Shown: positions 1-7,388, numbered from the stretch's first letter. The stretch is DNA of 20,754 bases from Planctomycetota bacterium (GCA_021777685.1 JAJYDH010000044.1:1-20754); one strand, 5' to 3'. A program made the numbers and translations. The notes: generated by a model not told the origin, from the letters alone.

Positions 1-1845
1 GTCCCAGATCCCGATCCCGGCCGTGCAGTGCTTGACGGCGGCGTCCATGTCGAGCCACTGCGGCGCCGGCTGCTTGCCGGCGACGATCACGTTGACGTAG
101 TCGCGGCTCCGGAGGCAGTGGTCCGTCACCGAGAGCAGGGTGTTGGCGTCGGGCGGGAGGTAGACCCGGACGACGTTGGCCTTCTTGTTGACGACGTGGT
201 CGATGAACCCGGGGTCCTGGTGGCTGAAGCCGTTGTGGTCCTGCCGCCAGACGTGCGAGGTGAGCAGGTAGTTCAGCGAGGCGACCGGCCGGCGCCAGGA
301 GATCTTCTTGCACGATTCGAGCCACTTGGCGTGCTGGTTGAACATGGCGTCGATGATGTGGATGAACGCCTCGTAGCACGAGAAGAACCCGTGCCGGCCG
401 GTCAGCAGGTAGCCTTCGAGCCACCCCTGGCACTGGTGCTCGGAGAGCATCTCCATGACCCGGCCGTCGACGGCGACGTGGTCGTCGTTCGGGTAGATCT
501 CGGCGACCGACTCGCGGTTCGTGACCTCGAAGACCTCGTTCCAGCGGTTCGAGTTGGTCTCGTCCGGGCTGAAGACGCGGAAGTTGGCCCGATCGGCGTT
601 CAGGGCGAGGACGTCGCGGAGCATCTTGCCCTGGACCCTCGTGGCCTCGGCCTCGACGGCTCCGGGCTTGGTGACGGCGACGGCGTAGTCGCGGAAGTCG
701 GGCAGGCGGAGGTCCTTGAGCAGGAGGCCGCCGTTGGCGTGGGGGTTGGCCCCCATCCGCCGGTCGCCCTTCGGGGCCAGCTCGGCCAGCTCGGGCACGA
801 GCGACCCGTTCGCGTCGAACAGCTCCTCGGGCCGGTACGACTTCATCCAGTCTTCGAGGATCTTGACGTGCTCGGGCTTCTCGGCCAGGCCCGAGAGCGG
901 GACCTGGTGGGCGCGGAAGGTCCCCTCGATCTCGACGCCGTCGACCACCTTCGGGCCGGTCCAGCCCTTGGGCGAGCGGAGGACGATCATCGGCCAGCGG
1001 GGTCGATCGGCGAACGTGAACCCGCCCGACCGGGCATTCGCCTGGATCTTCTTGATCTCGCCGATGACCTTGTCGAGCGTCTCGGCCATGAGCTGGTGCA
1101 TCGCCTCGGGGTCGTCCCCCTCGACGAAATACGGGGTGTAGCCGTACCCCTTCATCAGGTCGGCCAGCTCGTCGTGGGAGATCCGGGCCAGCACGGTCGG
1201 TCCGGCGATCTTGTAGCCGTTGAGGTGGAGGATCGGCAGGACCGCGCCGTCGCGGGCGGGGTCGAGGAACTTGTTCGAGTGCCAGCTCGTCGCCAGCGGC
1301 CCGGTCTCGGCCTCGCCGTCGCCGACCACGGCGCAGACGAGCAGGTCGGGGTTGTCGAACACCGCGCCGTAGGCGTGCGAGAGCGAATAGCCCAGCTCGC
1401 CCCCCTCGTGGATCGAGCCGGGGGTCTCGGGCGCGACGTGGCTGGGGATGCCGCCGGGGAACGAGAACTGCTTGAACAGCCGCTTCATCCCCTCCTCGTC
1501 GGCCGGGATGTTCGAGTAGACCTCGCTGTAGGTCCCCTCCAGATAGGTGTTGGCCACCAGGCCCGGCCCGCCGTGGCCGGGGCCGGCGACGTAGACGACG
1601 TTGAGGTCGTGCTTCTTGATCGCCCGGTTGAAGTGGACGTAGATGAAGTTGAGGCCGGGCGTGGTGCCCCAGTGGCCCAGGAGCCGGGGCTTGATGTGCT
1701 TCAGCTCCAGCGGTTCCTTCAGGAGCGGGTTGTCCATCAGGTAGATCTGGCCGACGGACAGGTAGTTCGCGGCCCGCCAGTAGGCGTCCATCTTGCGAAG
1801 CTCGTCGGTCGACAGGGTGCCGGGCGCGGTCGAAACGGTGGCCAA
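1..1845 (-). CDS. xfp: Phosphoketolase (xylulose-5-phosphate/fructose-6-phosphate), N-terminal part, runs off the left edge
   Basis: This thiamine-diphosphate enzyme cleaves xylulose 5-phosphate (and often fructose 6-phosphate) with phosphate to give acetyl phosphate plus an aldose phosphate; it acts in the cytoplasm. The 615 visible codons contain the family motifs: GPGHGGPG at about residues 88-95, EGGELGY at 147-153, and GDGEAETGPL at 175-184 in the cofactor-binding region. Family members are usually about 790-800 residues, so roughly the last 180 lie outside the window. The start is TTG at 1845, chosen because a GAGGG Shine-Dalgarno lies 7 nt upstream. The first in-frame ATG is residue 19, which would cut into the conserved N-terminus (the sequence MDAYWRAANYL begins there). 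A long plus-strand open frame over this gene is only its GC-driven shadow. The family call is very secure; substrate preference is not visible. Confidence 0.96.
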   Translation of the reverse strand, partial: MATVSTAPGTLSTDELRKMDAYWRAANYLSVGQIYLMDNPLLKEPLELKHIKPRLLGHWGTTPGLNFIYVHFNRAIKKHDLNVVYVAGPGHGGPGLVANTYLEGTYSEVYSNIPADEEGMKRLFKQFSFPGGIPSHVAPETPGSIHEGGELGYSLSHAYGAVFDNPDLLVCAVVGDGEAETGPLATSWHSNKFLDPARDGAVLPILHLNGYKIAGPTVLARISHDELADLMKGYGYTPYFVEGDDPEAMHQLMAETLDKVIGEIKKIQANARSGGFTFADRPRWPMIVLRSPKGWTGPKVVDGVEIEGTFRAHQVPLSGLAEKPEHVKILEDWMKSYRPEELFDANGSLVPELAELAPKGDRRMGANPHANGGLLLKDLRLPDFRDYAVAVTKPGAVEAEATRVQGKMLRDVLALNADRANFRVFSPDETNSNRWNEVFEVTNRESVAEIYPNDDHVAVDGRVMEMLSEHQCQGWLEGYLLTGRHGFFSCYEAFIHIIDAMFNQHAKWLESCKKISWRRPVASLNYLLTSHVWRQDHNGFSHQDPGFIDHVVNKKANVVRVYLPPDANTLLSVTDHCLRSRDYVNVIVAGKQPAPQWLDMDAAVKHCTAGIGIWD

Positions 1846-1928
1846 GGGAAAACCCTCGAAGGAAACGGATCGGGCGGGTCGTCGCGCGTCGATCCTTCGA
1901 CCCCGCTGCCGCGACGTGCCCGGTTGAG

Positions 1929-1956
1929 AGTCTAAGGCATTCCCGCCGGGGGTCAA
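1929..1956 (-). promoter_or_regulatory. Candidate sigma70-like promoter for the phosphoketolase gene
   Basis: On the minus strand a TTGACC box (1951-1956) and a TAGACT box (1929-1934) are separated by 16 nt, about 85 nt upstream of the TTG start. The -35 matches consensus at 5 of 6 positions and the -10 at 4 of 6. It lies in the 133-nt gap after the preceding gene, so phosphoketolase probably has its own promoter. This is a pattern match only. Confidence 0.4.
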
Positions 1957-1978
1957 CAGCCCCTCGCGTCCGGCCCGA

Positions 1979-2560
1979 TCAGCGTCCGGGGCCGGCATCG
2001 TCGTCGGACGGCCGATCCGGCGGGGCGGGCGGGACCGGCCGATAGATCTTGACCCAGCCGCCCGGCTGGAGCGAGTCCATCCTCAGTTCGCCCTCCTGGA
2101 CCTTGTCCCTGTCGGATTCCTTCCCCTGGAAATCGACGTTCTGGTGATAGACCGCGATGAGCTTCCCGCCCTGCTCGACCCGGGCGACGATGGCCGTGTG
2201 GTGCGGATATTCGTGGTGCCAGGTGACGTAGCGGGTCCGGCCGACCGACCGCTTCCCGTGGAACACGGCGTCGCGGAACTGAAGGATGTCGCCGGGCAGG
2301 GCGTCCTTGAACTCGGCCACGGGCGCGCCCCAGACGTAATCCCCCTTGGGGTCGCTGAGGGGGAACCCGCGGGCCCCGGCGTCCCGGAGGGCCTCGATGG
2401 CGAGGGTGATGCAGATCCCGTCGCCGACCGGCTTGCCGAGGTTCGACCTCGCGAACGCGGCGACCTTCTCGTTCAGGGGCGGCAGCGGCTCGGCCTTCTT
2501 CGCCGGGCCGGCACCGGCGATGTTTGCCGCGATGATGAGCACCAAGGCGGATCGACGCAT
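1979..2560 (-). CDS. Small secreted protein with BBC1/AIM3-like cysteine-proteinase fold
   Basis: The product is 193 residues with a short signal peptide (about residues 1-19). The mature part follows a pattern I recognise from the BBC1/AIM3 cysteine-proteinase-fold domain known from fungal and plant proteins: GDGIC with Cys50, YVWG, PGDILQF at about 89-95, PHHTAIV with His120/His121, YHQNV with His139, and a closing IYRPVP. Cys50 and the HHTAIV histidine are the plausible catalytic pair, as in CHAP/NlpC-type folds, but activity is not shown. I chose ATG 2560 because GAGGGG lies 7 nt upstream and overlaps the Nudix stop codon region; a GTG at 2575 would add five residues. It is the last gene of a unit with the Nudix and glycosidase genes. 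It could also be annotated simply as CHAP-like or hypothetical. A cell-wall or polysaccharide-related periplasmic role is inference. Confidence 0.6.
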   Translation of the reverse strand: MRRSALVLIIAANIAGAGPAKKAEPLPPLNEKVAAFARSNLGKPVGDGICITLAIEALRDAGARGFPLSDPKGDYVWGAPVAEFKDALPGDILQFRDAVFHGKRSVGRTRYVTWHHEYPHHTAIVARVEQGGKLIAVYHQNVDFQGKESDRDKVQEGELRMDSLQPGGWVKIYRPVPPAPPDRPSDDDAGPGR

Positions 2561-2564
2561 CCGA

Positions 2565-3188
2565 TCACCCCTCACCGATGACCCGGTTGAACTCGTCGCG
2601 GAGGGCCCGGCGGAGCGCCGCCGTCTCGGGCGGCCCGGAGCCCTTCATCAGCCAGAGGGCGGCCTGGTGGAGCGCGGCGGCGTGGGAGACCTGGACCGCC
2701 ACGCCGTCCCGCCAGAACCCGGCCATGAACCCGACGAAATCCTCGACGATCACCTCGATGTCCTCGTTCGGGTCGAGCCGGCGCGAGCCGGTTGCGCTGA
2801 CGCCGAGGGCGAGGAACGACCAGGCCCGATTCGTCTGGTTCGCCGGGTTGGCGAAGCTCGACCCGAGGCCGTGGAACGTCCCTCCAGCATAGCCGGTCTC
2901 TTCCGCCAGCTCACGGCGAGCGGCCGATTCGGGGTCGGATTCGCCCGGGTCCATCGTCCCGCAGGGGAGCCCCGTCAAGATCTCCGCCGCGCCGTGGCGA
3001 TACTCGCGGGCGAGGACGATTTTACCGTCCGGGGTCAGCGGGACGACGTTGATCCAGCCGGGGAATTCCAGGACGTGGTACGGGTCGATGACCCGACCCT
3101 CGCGGTCGACGCAGCGGTCGCTCCGGAGCTTGAGCCAGCGGTCCTCGTGCGTGATCCGGCTCTCGACGACCTTCCAGGGCTCCAGCAT
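2565..3188 (-). CDS. Nudix hydrolase, ADP-ribose-pyrophosphatase-like
   Basis: This is a 207-residue cytoplasmic hydrolase of nucleoside-diphosphate-linked compounds. The Nudix box runs from Gly77 (GTMDPGE) to RRELAEETGY at about 91-100, supplying the Glu ligands for Mg2+. The spacing between the GE glutamate and the REL is eight residues rather than the seven of the textbook signature, so there is a one-residue loop insertion. The N-terminal strand segment (WKVVESRITHEDRWLKL) and the INVVPLTPDGKIVLAREYRHG stretch, here split by position at about 46-66, resemble ADP-ribose and sugar-nucleotide pyrophosphatases. The ATG at 3188 is preceded by GGGAGG with 7 nt spacing; that Shine-Dalgarno lies in the last codons of the upstream glycosidase gene, implying translational coupling. 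The true substrate (ADP-ribose, a sugar nucleotide or other) cannot be read from sequence. Confidence 0.88.
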   Translation of the reverse strand: MLEPWKVVESRITHEDRWLKLRSDRCVDREGRVIDPYHVLEFPGWINVVPLTPDGKIVLAREYRHGAAEILTGLPCGTMDPGESDPESAARRELAEETGYAGGTFHGLGSSFANPANQTNRAWSFLALGVSATGSRRLDPNEDIEVIVEDFVGFMAGFWRDGVAVQVSHAAALHQAALWLMKGSGPPETAALRRALRDEFNRVIGEG

Positions 3189-3192
3189 CGTC

Positions 3193-4494
3193 TCACCTCC
3201 CGACCCTGGCCTGGGCCTTCGTCCCGACCAGGAACGGGACGTTGGCCGTCGCGGCGTTCCCCTTGCCGTCGTAGACGAAGACGAACAGGCGACAGGGGCC
3301 GGTGAGGGTGGGGGCCCGGAAGGCGAAATCCTTGCCGACGGCCTCGACGATCGACTCGGGGTGGGGCGGGGGCTCGGACTCGCGGTCGCCCCCTTCGCGG
3401 CGGTCCATGCTCTCGGAGCGGACCTCCCAGCGGACGGTCAGGGGGTCGCCGTCGGGGTCCTCGACCGCGACTTTCGCCTTGTGGGATGAGCCGGGCCGGA
3501 CCTCGATCGGGTCGGCCTGGCCGTCCCAGACAAGCTTGGCGATCCGAGGGGCGCGGTTCGCGGGGGGCTTGCCGGTCCACGCCTCGGTCATGACCTCGAC
3601 CGCTCCCAGCCGTTCGCCCGACGGGAGGAACATCCCGAACCAGGTCGAGGTCGCCTCCTGCTTGTTGCCCCAGAGGAAGGCGTAAGAGCCCAGGCAGAGC
3701 CCCGGCTTGCCGGCGATCGACCGGGCGTAGTTGGCCTTGTAGGCGTCGGCCTTGGCGGTGCTGGTCGGCTCGATCGGCGCCTTCCACGGGGTCTGGCCGA
3801 CCTCCCACGGGCCGGGAGGGCCGAACTCGGTGACGACATACGGCCGGTCGAATTTCGCCTTCTCCAGCCGATCGGCCAGCGACGAGAGGCCGCCGTAGGA
3901 GTTGATCCCCAGGACGTCGACGTCCGGGCAGAGCGTCCGGTACATCTCCAGCTTCTTGCCGCCCAGCTCGGCCACGACGGTCATGGTCGGGTGGTTGGGG
4001 TCTTCCTGGTGGGCGATTCTGGCGATCTCGTTGACCGTCTTCCAGATCTTGGGGTCGTCGCCCGACCCTTCCATCTCGTTGCCGATGCCCCACATCAGCA
4101 CGGCCGGATGGTTTCGATAGCGGCGGAAGAAGCCCCGAGACTTCTCGATCTCGCCCCGGACGGCCGCCTCGTTGTCGTACCGGAACCCCTGCCGGGGCTG
4201 GCCGAGCCAGATGCCCACGGTCACGGTCAGGCCGAGTTCCTGGCAGCGGTCGAGGAGCGGTTCCAGGTCGTTCTCGCCCCAGGTCCGGATGGAGTTGCCG
4301 CCGCTCGACTTGAGAACATCCAGGTACGACCGGCCGCCGGCCCCCTTGATGAAGAAGGGCTCGCCGCCCCGGAGCATCCGGTAGCCCTGATCGGTCTTCT
4401 CGACCTTGACCGGGATGGCCCGGCTAGGGCCGTCGGCCCCGACGGAAGGGGCGACGGCCGTGGCAAGGAAGAGCAGGGCGGCGGTAGGTCTCAT
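3193..4494 (-). CDS. Secreted glycoside hydrolase, GH2/GH5-like TIM barrel with C-terminal Ig-like domain
   Basis: The product is 433 residues with an N-terminal signal peptide (about 1-20). A (beta/alpha)8 barrel of the GH2/GH5 clan follows: the FFIKGAGG entry strand at about 47-54, SIRTWGEND at 68-76, the acid/base Glu140 in WGIGNE and the nucleophile Glu223 in TEFGPPGPWE. A C-terminal stretch from about residue 315 contains VEDPDGDPLTVRWEV, typical of Ig/cadherin-like beta-sandwich modules. The N-terminal sandwich domains of classical GH2 enzymes are absent, so it is better described as a stand-alone GH2-type barrel; a fungal Gas1-like transglycosidase is a remote alternative. It is the first gene of the three-gene unit and starts only 26 nt from a palindromic element. 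Its own Shine-Dalgarno is weak. Polysaccharide specificity is unknown. Confidence 0.82.
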   Translation of the reverse strand: MRPTAALLFLATAVAPSVGADGPSRAIPVKVEKTDQGYRMLRGGEPFFIKGAGGRSYLDVLKSSGGNSIRTWGENDLEPLLDRCQELGLTVTVGIWLGQPRQGFRYDNEAAVRGEIEKSRGFFRRYRNHPAVLMWGIGNEMEGSGDDPKIWKTVNEIARIAHQEDPNHPTMTVVAELGGKKLEMYRTLCPDVDVLGINSYGGLSSLADRLEKAKFDRPYVVTEFGPPGPWEVGQTPWKAPIEPTSTAKADAYKANYARSIAGKPGLCLGSYAFLWGNKQEATSTWFGMFLPSGERLGAVEVMTEAWTGKPPANRAPRIAKLVWDGQADPIEVRPGSSHKAKVAVEDPDGDPLTVRWEVRSESMDRREGGDRESEPPPHPESIVEAVGKDFAFRAPTLTGPCRLFVFVYDGKGNAATANVPFLVGTKAQARVGR

Positions 4495-4520
4495 GGTGGG
4501 ATCTCGGGATGTCGCTCAGG

Positions 4521-4736
4521 TGTAGGGCAGGGCTTGCCCTAATACAGTTGAATGAACCGTAAGTCGAGGCGAGGATGGGTCTTTCTGGCCCCCTCTCCCA
4601 CAAGGGGAGAGGGGGCCAGAGATCGTTGGTGCTTCGAGGCTTACGGTTCATTCAACGGTATTGGGGCTTGCCCTGCCGTTCCAATCCGGACGATCTCGCG
4701 TCATCGAGGGAACGGCAGGGCAAGCCCTACCCTACA
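4521..4736. repeat. Nested palindromic element, MITE-like, 216 bp
   Basis: Terminal inverted repeats of 20 nt (4521-4540 and 4717-4736) match at 19 of 20 positions; the left one begins TGTAGGGCAGGG. Inside them, 4541-4563 pairs with 4640-4662 with one mismatch, enclosing a perfect 16-bp hairpin (4584-4599 with 4605-4620, 5-nt loop). A separate perfect 19-nt inverted repeat joins 4664-4682 with 4709-4727. There is no coding capacity and no clear target-site duplication: the left flank ends CTCAGG and the right flank begins TTAATC. It occupies almost the whole gap between two same-strand genes, so it is probably transcribed. It may act as a terminator or RNA-stabilising structure, or be a copy of a dispersed palindromic family. 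Confidence 0.8.
4584..4620. terminator. Strong 16-bp hairpin within the palindromic element
   Basis: The arms 4584-4599 and 4605-4620 are perfectly complementary with the 5-nt loop ACAAG. It lies downstream of the DUF2934-type gene (stop at 4745) and could stop its transcripts. There is no good U tract on the minus strand, so intrinsic termination is uncertain. Confidence 0.35.
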
Positions 4737-4744
4737 TTAATCCA

Positions 4745-5575
4745 TCACCGGCCGACCAGCGCCATCCGGGTCCCGGCCGAGGCGAGCGGGACCACGACGA
4801 GCCGGCTCTCGATCGGCCCCCGGCCGACGCCGAACGACGAGGGGACACGGGGCACGGTCCAGGTCGTCTCCAGGTCCTCGTCCCGGACGCAGAGGGGCAG
4901 GGGGACCTGGAAGACCAGGTTCCCGGTCCCGAAGAATGCGAGCAGGTACGGGAACGGCTCGGCATCGTCGAGCCGGCGGGCGATCGCGACCCACGAGAAC
5001 GACCAGGCGTCGGGCAGGGCGTGGAGGTAGCAGTCCATCCCGCCGATCGACCGGCTGTCGAGGTCATGGTCGGGGTTGCTGACCCACTCGATGGCGTCCT
5101 CGAAGAACTGCATCTCCTCCTCGGGCACGACCGCCAGCGCCGCCCTGGCAAGCCCCTTGAAGGCGGCCACGGGATCATAGCTCCGGTCGCGGAGGTCGCC
5201 CCGCTTCATCGCGGCGACGAACCGGTCGAGGTCCGTGCCGATGCTCTCGGCGTGGGCGGCGTGGCAGTCGTCGCAGACCTCGAAAGAGCGGAGCGATTCG
5301 TTGCCGAGGCTGGCCGGCAGGGCGAGCCTGGGCGACTCGAAGCTGGCCCGGGGCGGGGTCGCCTCGCAGAACCGGCAGCGGGGGTCATCCTCGTCGCCGA
5401 GGTCGCGGGGGGCGATCCCGTCGAGCCGATAATTGGCGATCAGCTCATAATTGAGCGCGAAGATCAGTTCCTGCTCGGCGGCGAGCCAGTCGTAGGAGTG
5501 CCAGCCGTGGGCGTGACCTCGGCGTTGCCAGCGGTGATAGGCCGCCAGGGCGATCTGGTCGTGGTTGGGGTGCAT
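4745..5575 (-). CDS. DUF2934-like N-terminus fused to a degenerate HNH/zinc-finger-like protein
   Basis: This is a 276-residue, apparently cytoplasmic protein with no signal peptide. Residues about 6-37 (IALAAYHRW... YDWLAAEQEL) match the pattern of DUF2934, a short helical module. Next comes C67-x2-C70, an ALPASLGNES segment at 85-94, and C101-x2-C104 with His105/His108. This order resembles the HNH_5 type of treble-clef nuclease, but the histidine expected before the IP/LP step is alanine (Ala85), so nuclease activity is doubtful and a structural zinc site is more likely. The remaining about 150 residues are unrecognised. The start at 5575 has GGAGGT about 11 nt upstream. It ends 8 nt before the palindromic element. 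Function is unknown; domain calls are from memory of the patterns. Confidence 0.7.
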   Translation of the reverse strand: MHPNHDQIALAAYHRWQRRGHAHGWHSYDWLAAEQELIFALNYELIANYRLDGIAPRDLGDEDDPRCRFCEATPPRASFESPRLALPASLGNESLRSFEVCDDCHAAHAESIGTDLDRFVAAMKRGDLRDRSYDPVAAFKGLARAALAVVPEEEMQFFEDAIEWVSNPDHDLDSRSIGGMDCYLHALPDAWSFSWVAIARRLDDAEPFPYLLAFFGTGNLVFQVPLPLCVRDEDLETTWTVPRVPSSFGVGRGPIESRLVVVPLASAGTRMALVGR

Positions 5576-5643
5576 CCTGCGCCTCTACCTCCGGTTTTAG
5601 CGGCGATGACGGCCGGGAGAAGATCCTCGAAATCCGGCCGTCG

Positions 5644-5663
5644 GGCGGGCCCGCCGGCCCGCC
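5644..5663 (-). terminator. GC-rich hairpin downstream of the SOUL gene
   Basis: An 8-bp perfect stem (5644-5651 with 5656-5663) with a CGCC loop lies about 110 nt after the SOUL gene stop, in the 199-nt gap before the DUF2934-type gene. No U tract follows, so it may be a stabilising hairpin rather than a terminator. Nothing else is evident in this gap. Confidence 0.25.
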
Positions 5664-5774
5664 GACGACCTTAAATCGCCATGTCGCCGCCCCGGACTTG
5701 AGCGCCCGGCCCGTCGTCGATGCGGCCCTCCTCGGATCACGTCCGGTCGTGCCGACGATGCGGGACGGGCGGGC

Positions 5775-6443
5775 TCAGGGCGCTGTCCTTTCGGCCGGCT
5801 TCGGGGCCGGCTTGATGGGGATCTGGGCCTCCCAGAGCCGTTCGTCCCGCCTGACCATCGGGGCGTGGTAGCCCAGACGTCGAGGCGGGCCATCCTCGGC
5901 CCACTCCTTGTGATCGGCCAGCCAGGCCCGGAGCGCCTCGACCGCCCGGCGCATCTTCTCGGGGTCCATCTCCCCCTGGATGCCCAGGCAGACGAAGGCC
6001 GAGGCCGGATGGTCCTCGACCTTGACCGAGCCGACGCCCTGGCCCGACTTGCCGAGGTCGGGCGACCGGTAGACGAACTCCATCGAGACGTCGCCCGTCG
6101 CCTTCGGGTCGCGGACCATCTCCGGGGCGTAGGTGCTCACGACCGGGCTGGTCATCGCGATGTCGGACCGGGTGATGTGGTTGAACAGCGGGTAGAACAG
6201 GACGTTATCGGCCCCCGGGCTCGCGCCCTTCGCCCGGGCCACGGCGCTCCGGTAGGCCGGGTACTTCTTGACCTCGATCACGCCGGGCTCGGTCCCCTTC
6301 GGCCACCCCTCCGCGAGCGGGGCGTCGGCGTCGGCCGGTCGGGCCTTCACACCGGGGATCGCGAACTCGTCGAGCCGGGCCGGCTTGTCGTCGGCCGGGG
6401 CCGGGGACGTGGTGATCAGGAGGAAGAACAAGGTTCGTCGCAT
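5775..6443 (-). CDS. Secreted SOUL-family haem-binding protein
   Basis: The product is 222 residues with a short signal peptide (about 1-18, ending near SPAPADD). Typical SOUL elements are visible: IEVKKYPAYRSAVA at about 56-69, an FYPLFNHI stretch at 83-90, and the characteristic IAMTSPVV at 95-102. A later MVRRDERLWEAQIPI segment corresponds to the family's closing strand. SOUL/HBP proteins form a beta-barrel that binds haem or other tetrapyrroles; the bacterial role is poorly known. The ATG at 6443 has GGAG 7 nt upstream. It follows the ThuA gene on the same strand with a 120-nt gap. The last residues (KPAPKPAERTAP) are low-complexity. Haem binding by this copy is inferred from family membership only. 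Confidence 0.85.
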   Translation of the reverse strand: MRRTLFFLLITTSPAPADDKPARLDEFAIPGVKARPADADAPLAEGWPKGTEPGVIEVKKYPAYRSAVARAKGASPGADNVLFYPLFNHITRSDIAMTSPVVSTYAPEMVRDPKATGDVSMEFVYRSPDLGKSGQGVGSVKVEDHPASAFVCLGIQGEMDPEKMRRAVEALRAWLADHKEWAEDGPPRRLGYHAPMVRRDERLWEAQIPIKPAPKPAERTAP

Positions 6444-6563
6444 GTCAATGCTCCGGTCAAGGGGCGGGGAAACTCCAGGGGAATGTGGGACGAGGATGAT
6501 CCATCGTCAACCTGTTCTTGTGTTCATGCCGCCGTTCCCCGCCCGCCCGGCTCCGGACTCGCG

Positions 6564-7388
6564 TCATTCCGCCTTCGACGGCCCGTAGCCGTCCTTCGGC
6601 CTGCCGTCCTCGTCGAGCTTGTCGGTCGCCCAGAGGAGGCCACGAGTGAACATGTCGAGATAAACCGGGTCGCTCATGGTCTTGTTGTTGTGGGCCAGGG
6701 TCGTGCCGAAGACCTTCCCCTTGCCGAAGGTGTTGACCCAGATCACGGGGTTCATCCGCTTGTTGCCGTCCTCGGCCAGGGCCTCGGCGAGCACGGTGGT
6801 GTTCGGCAGGACCTTGTTGATCTGATACAGTTCCTCGGGGCCCGTGACCCACTGCGAGGGGAAACCCTTCATGATGGGGTGGTCGGCCTTGACGGTCTTG
6901 ACGTCGAGCGGGTGCTGCTTCCCGTGGCTCCTGGTCGAGACGCCGAGGAACTCGTGCCAGTCCTCGGTCTTCAGGTCGCGGAAGGTGTGCATCGTGCAGT
7001 GGACGACGACGCCCGGCTTGCCGTTCCGGTGGGCGTTGTAGACCTTGGCGATGAAGACGGGGTCGGAGACGTCGGCGAAGCACTCGTTGTGGACGATGAC
7101 GTCGTACTTGTCCGCCCAGTTCGGGTCCTCGTAGATGCTGACCTTGTGCTTGGTCGAATTGCCGCCTTCCTGAACAAGCGTCCACTCGACGTTGGCCCGG
7201 GCCGAGACGCCCTCGGACATGATCTTCTTCTGGTTCGTGTAGTCGTGGCAACAGCCCCCGCAGACCAGCAGGGCGCGGAGCGGCTTGCCGGCCCGGGCCT
7301 CGCGAGTGAACGCCCGGGGCGAGAGGAGCAGGGCGGCCGCGATGGCGGCGGACAGGAACAGCATGGGCCTCAGGATTCGAAACGTCAT
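6564..7388 (-). CDS. ThuA-domain protein, secreted
   Basis: The product is 274 residues: a signal peptide (about 1-33, hydrophobic core LFLSAAIAAALLLS) and one ThuA (trehalose utilisation) domain with a class-I glutamine-amidotransferase-like fold. Visible markers are LLVCGGCCHDY at about 40-50, DVIVHNECFADV, GVVVHCTMHTF, and the ending PVIWVNTFGKGKVFGTTLAH. ThuA-domain proteins are numerous in planctomycetes and often sit near sugar oxidoreductases; the reaction is not established. The frame is open upstream to 7823, but the ATG at 7388 is chosen because the signal peptide begins there, homologues are about this long, and GAGG lies 10 nt upstream. The upstream extension would be translated repeat spacer. 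A 17-nt direct repeat lies 31-68 nt upstream. Confidence 0.9.
   Translation of the reverse strand: MTFRILRPMLFLSAAIAAALLLSPRAFTREARAGKPLRALLVCGGCCHDYTNQKKIMSEGVSARANVEWTLVQEGGNSTKHKVSIYEDPNWADKYDVIVHNECFADVSDPVFIAKVYNAHRNGKPGVVVHCTMHTFRDLKTEDWHEFLGVSTRSHGKQHPLDVKTVKADHPIMKGFPSQWVTGPEELYQINKVLPNTTVLAEALAEDGNKRMNPVIWVNTFGKGKVFGTTLAHNNKTMSDPVYLDMFTRGLLWATDKLDEDGRPKDGYGPSKAE

Noticed and set aside
28..1935. 635-residue plus-strand open frame opposite the phosphoketolase gene
   Set aside because: It is the antisense shadow of a highly conserved minus-strand gene in GC-rich DNA. The peptide is Val/Asp/Gly/Arg repetitive and shows no domain or ribosome site.
4521..4736. Insertion sequence with transposase
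   Set aside because: The element has terminal inverted repeats but no room for a transposase and no visible target-site duplication, so it is listed only as a repeat.
6461..6544. 10-nt inverted repeat GGGCGGGGAA/TTCCCCGCCC between the SOUL and ThuA genes
   Set aside because: The arms are about 63 nt apart and simple in composition; chance pairing in GC-rich DNA is likely.
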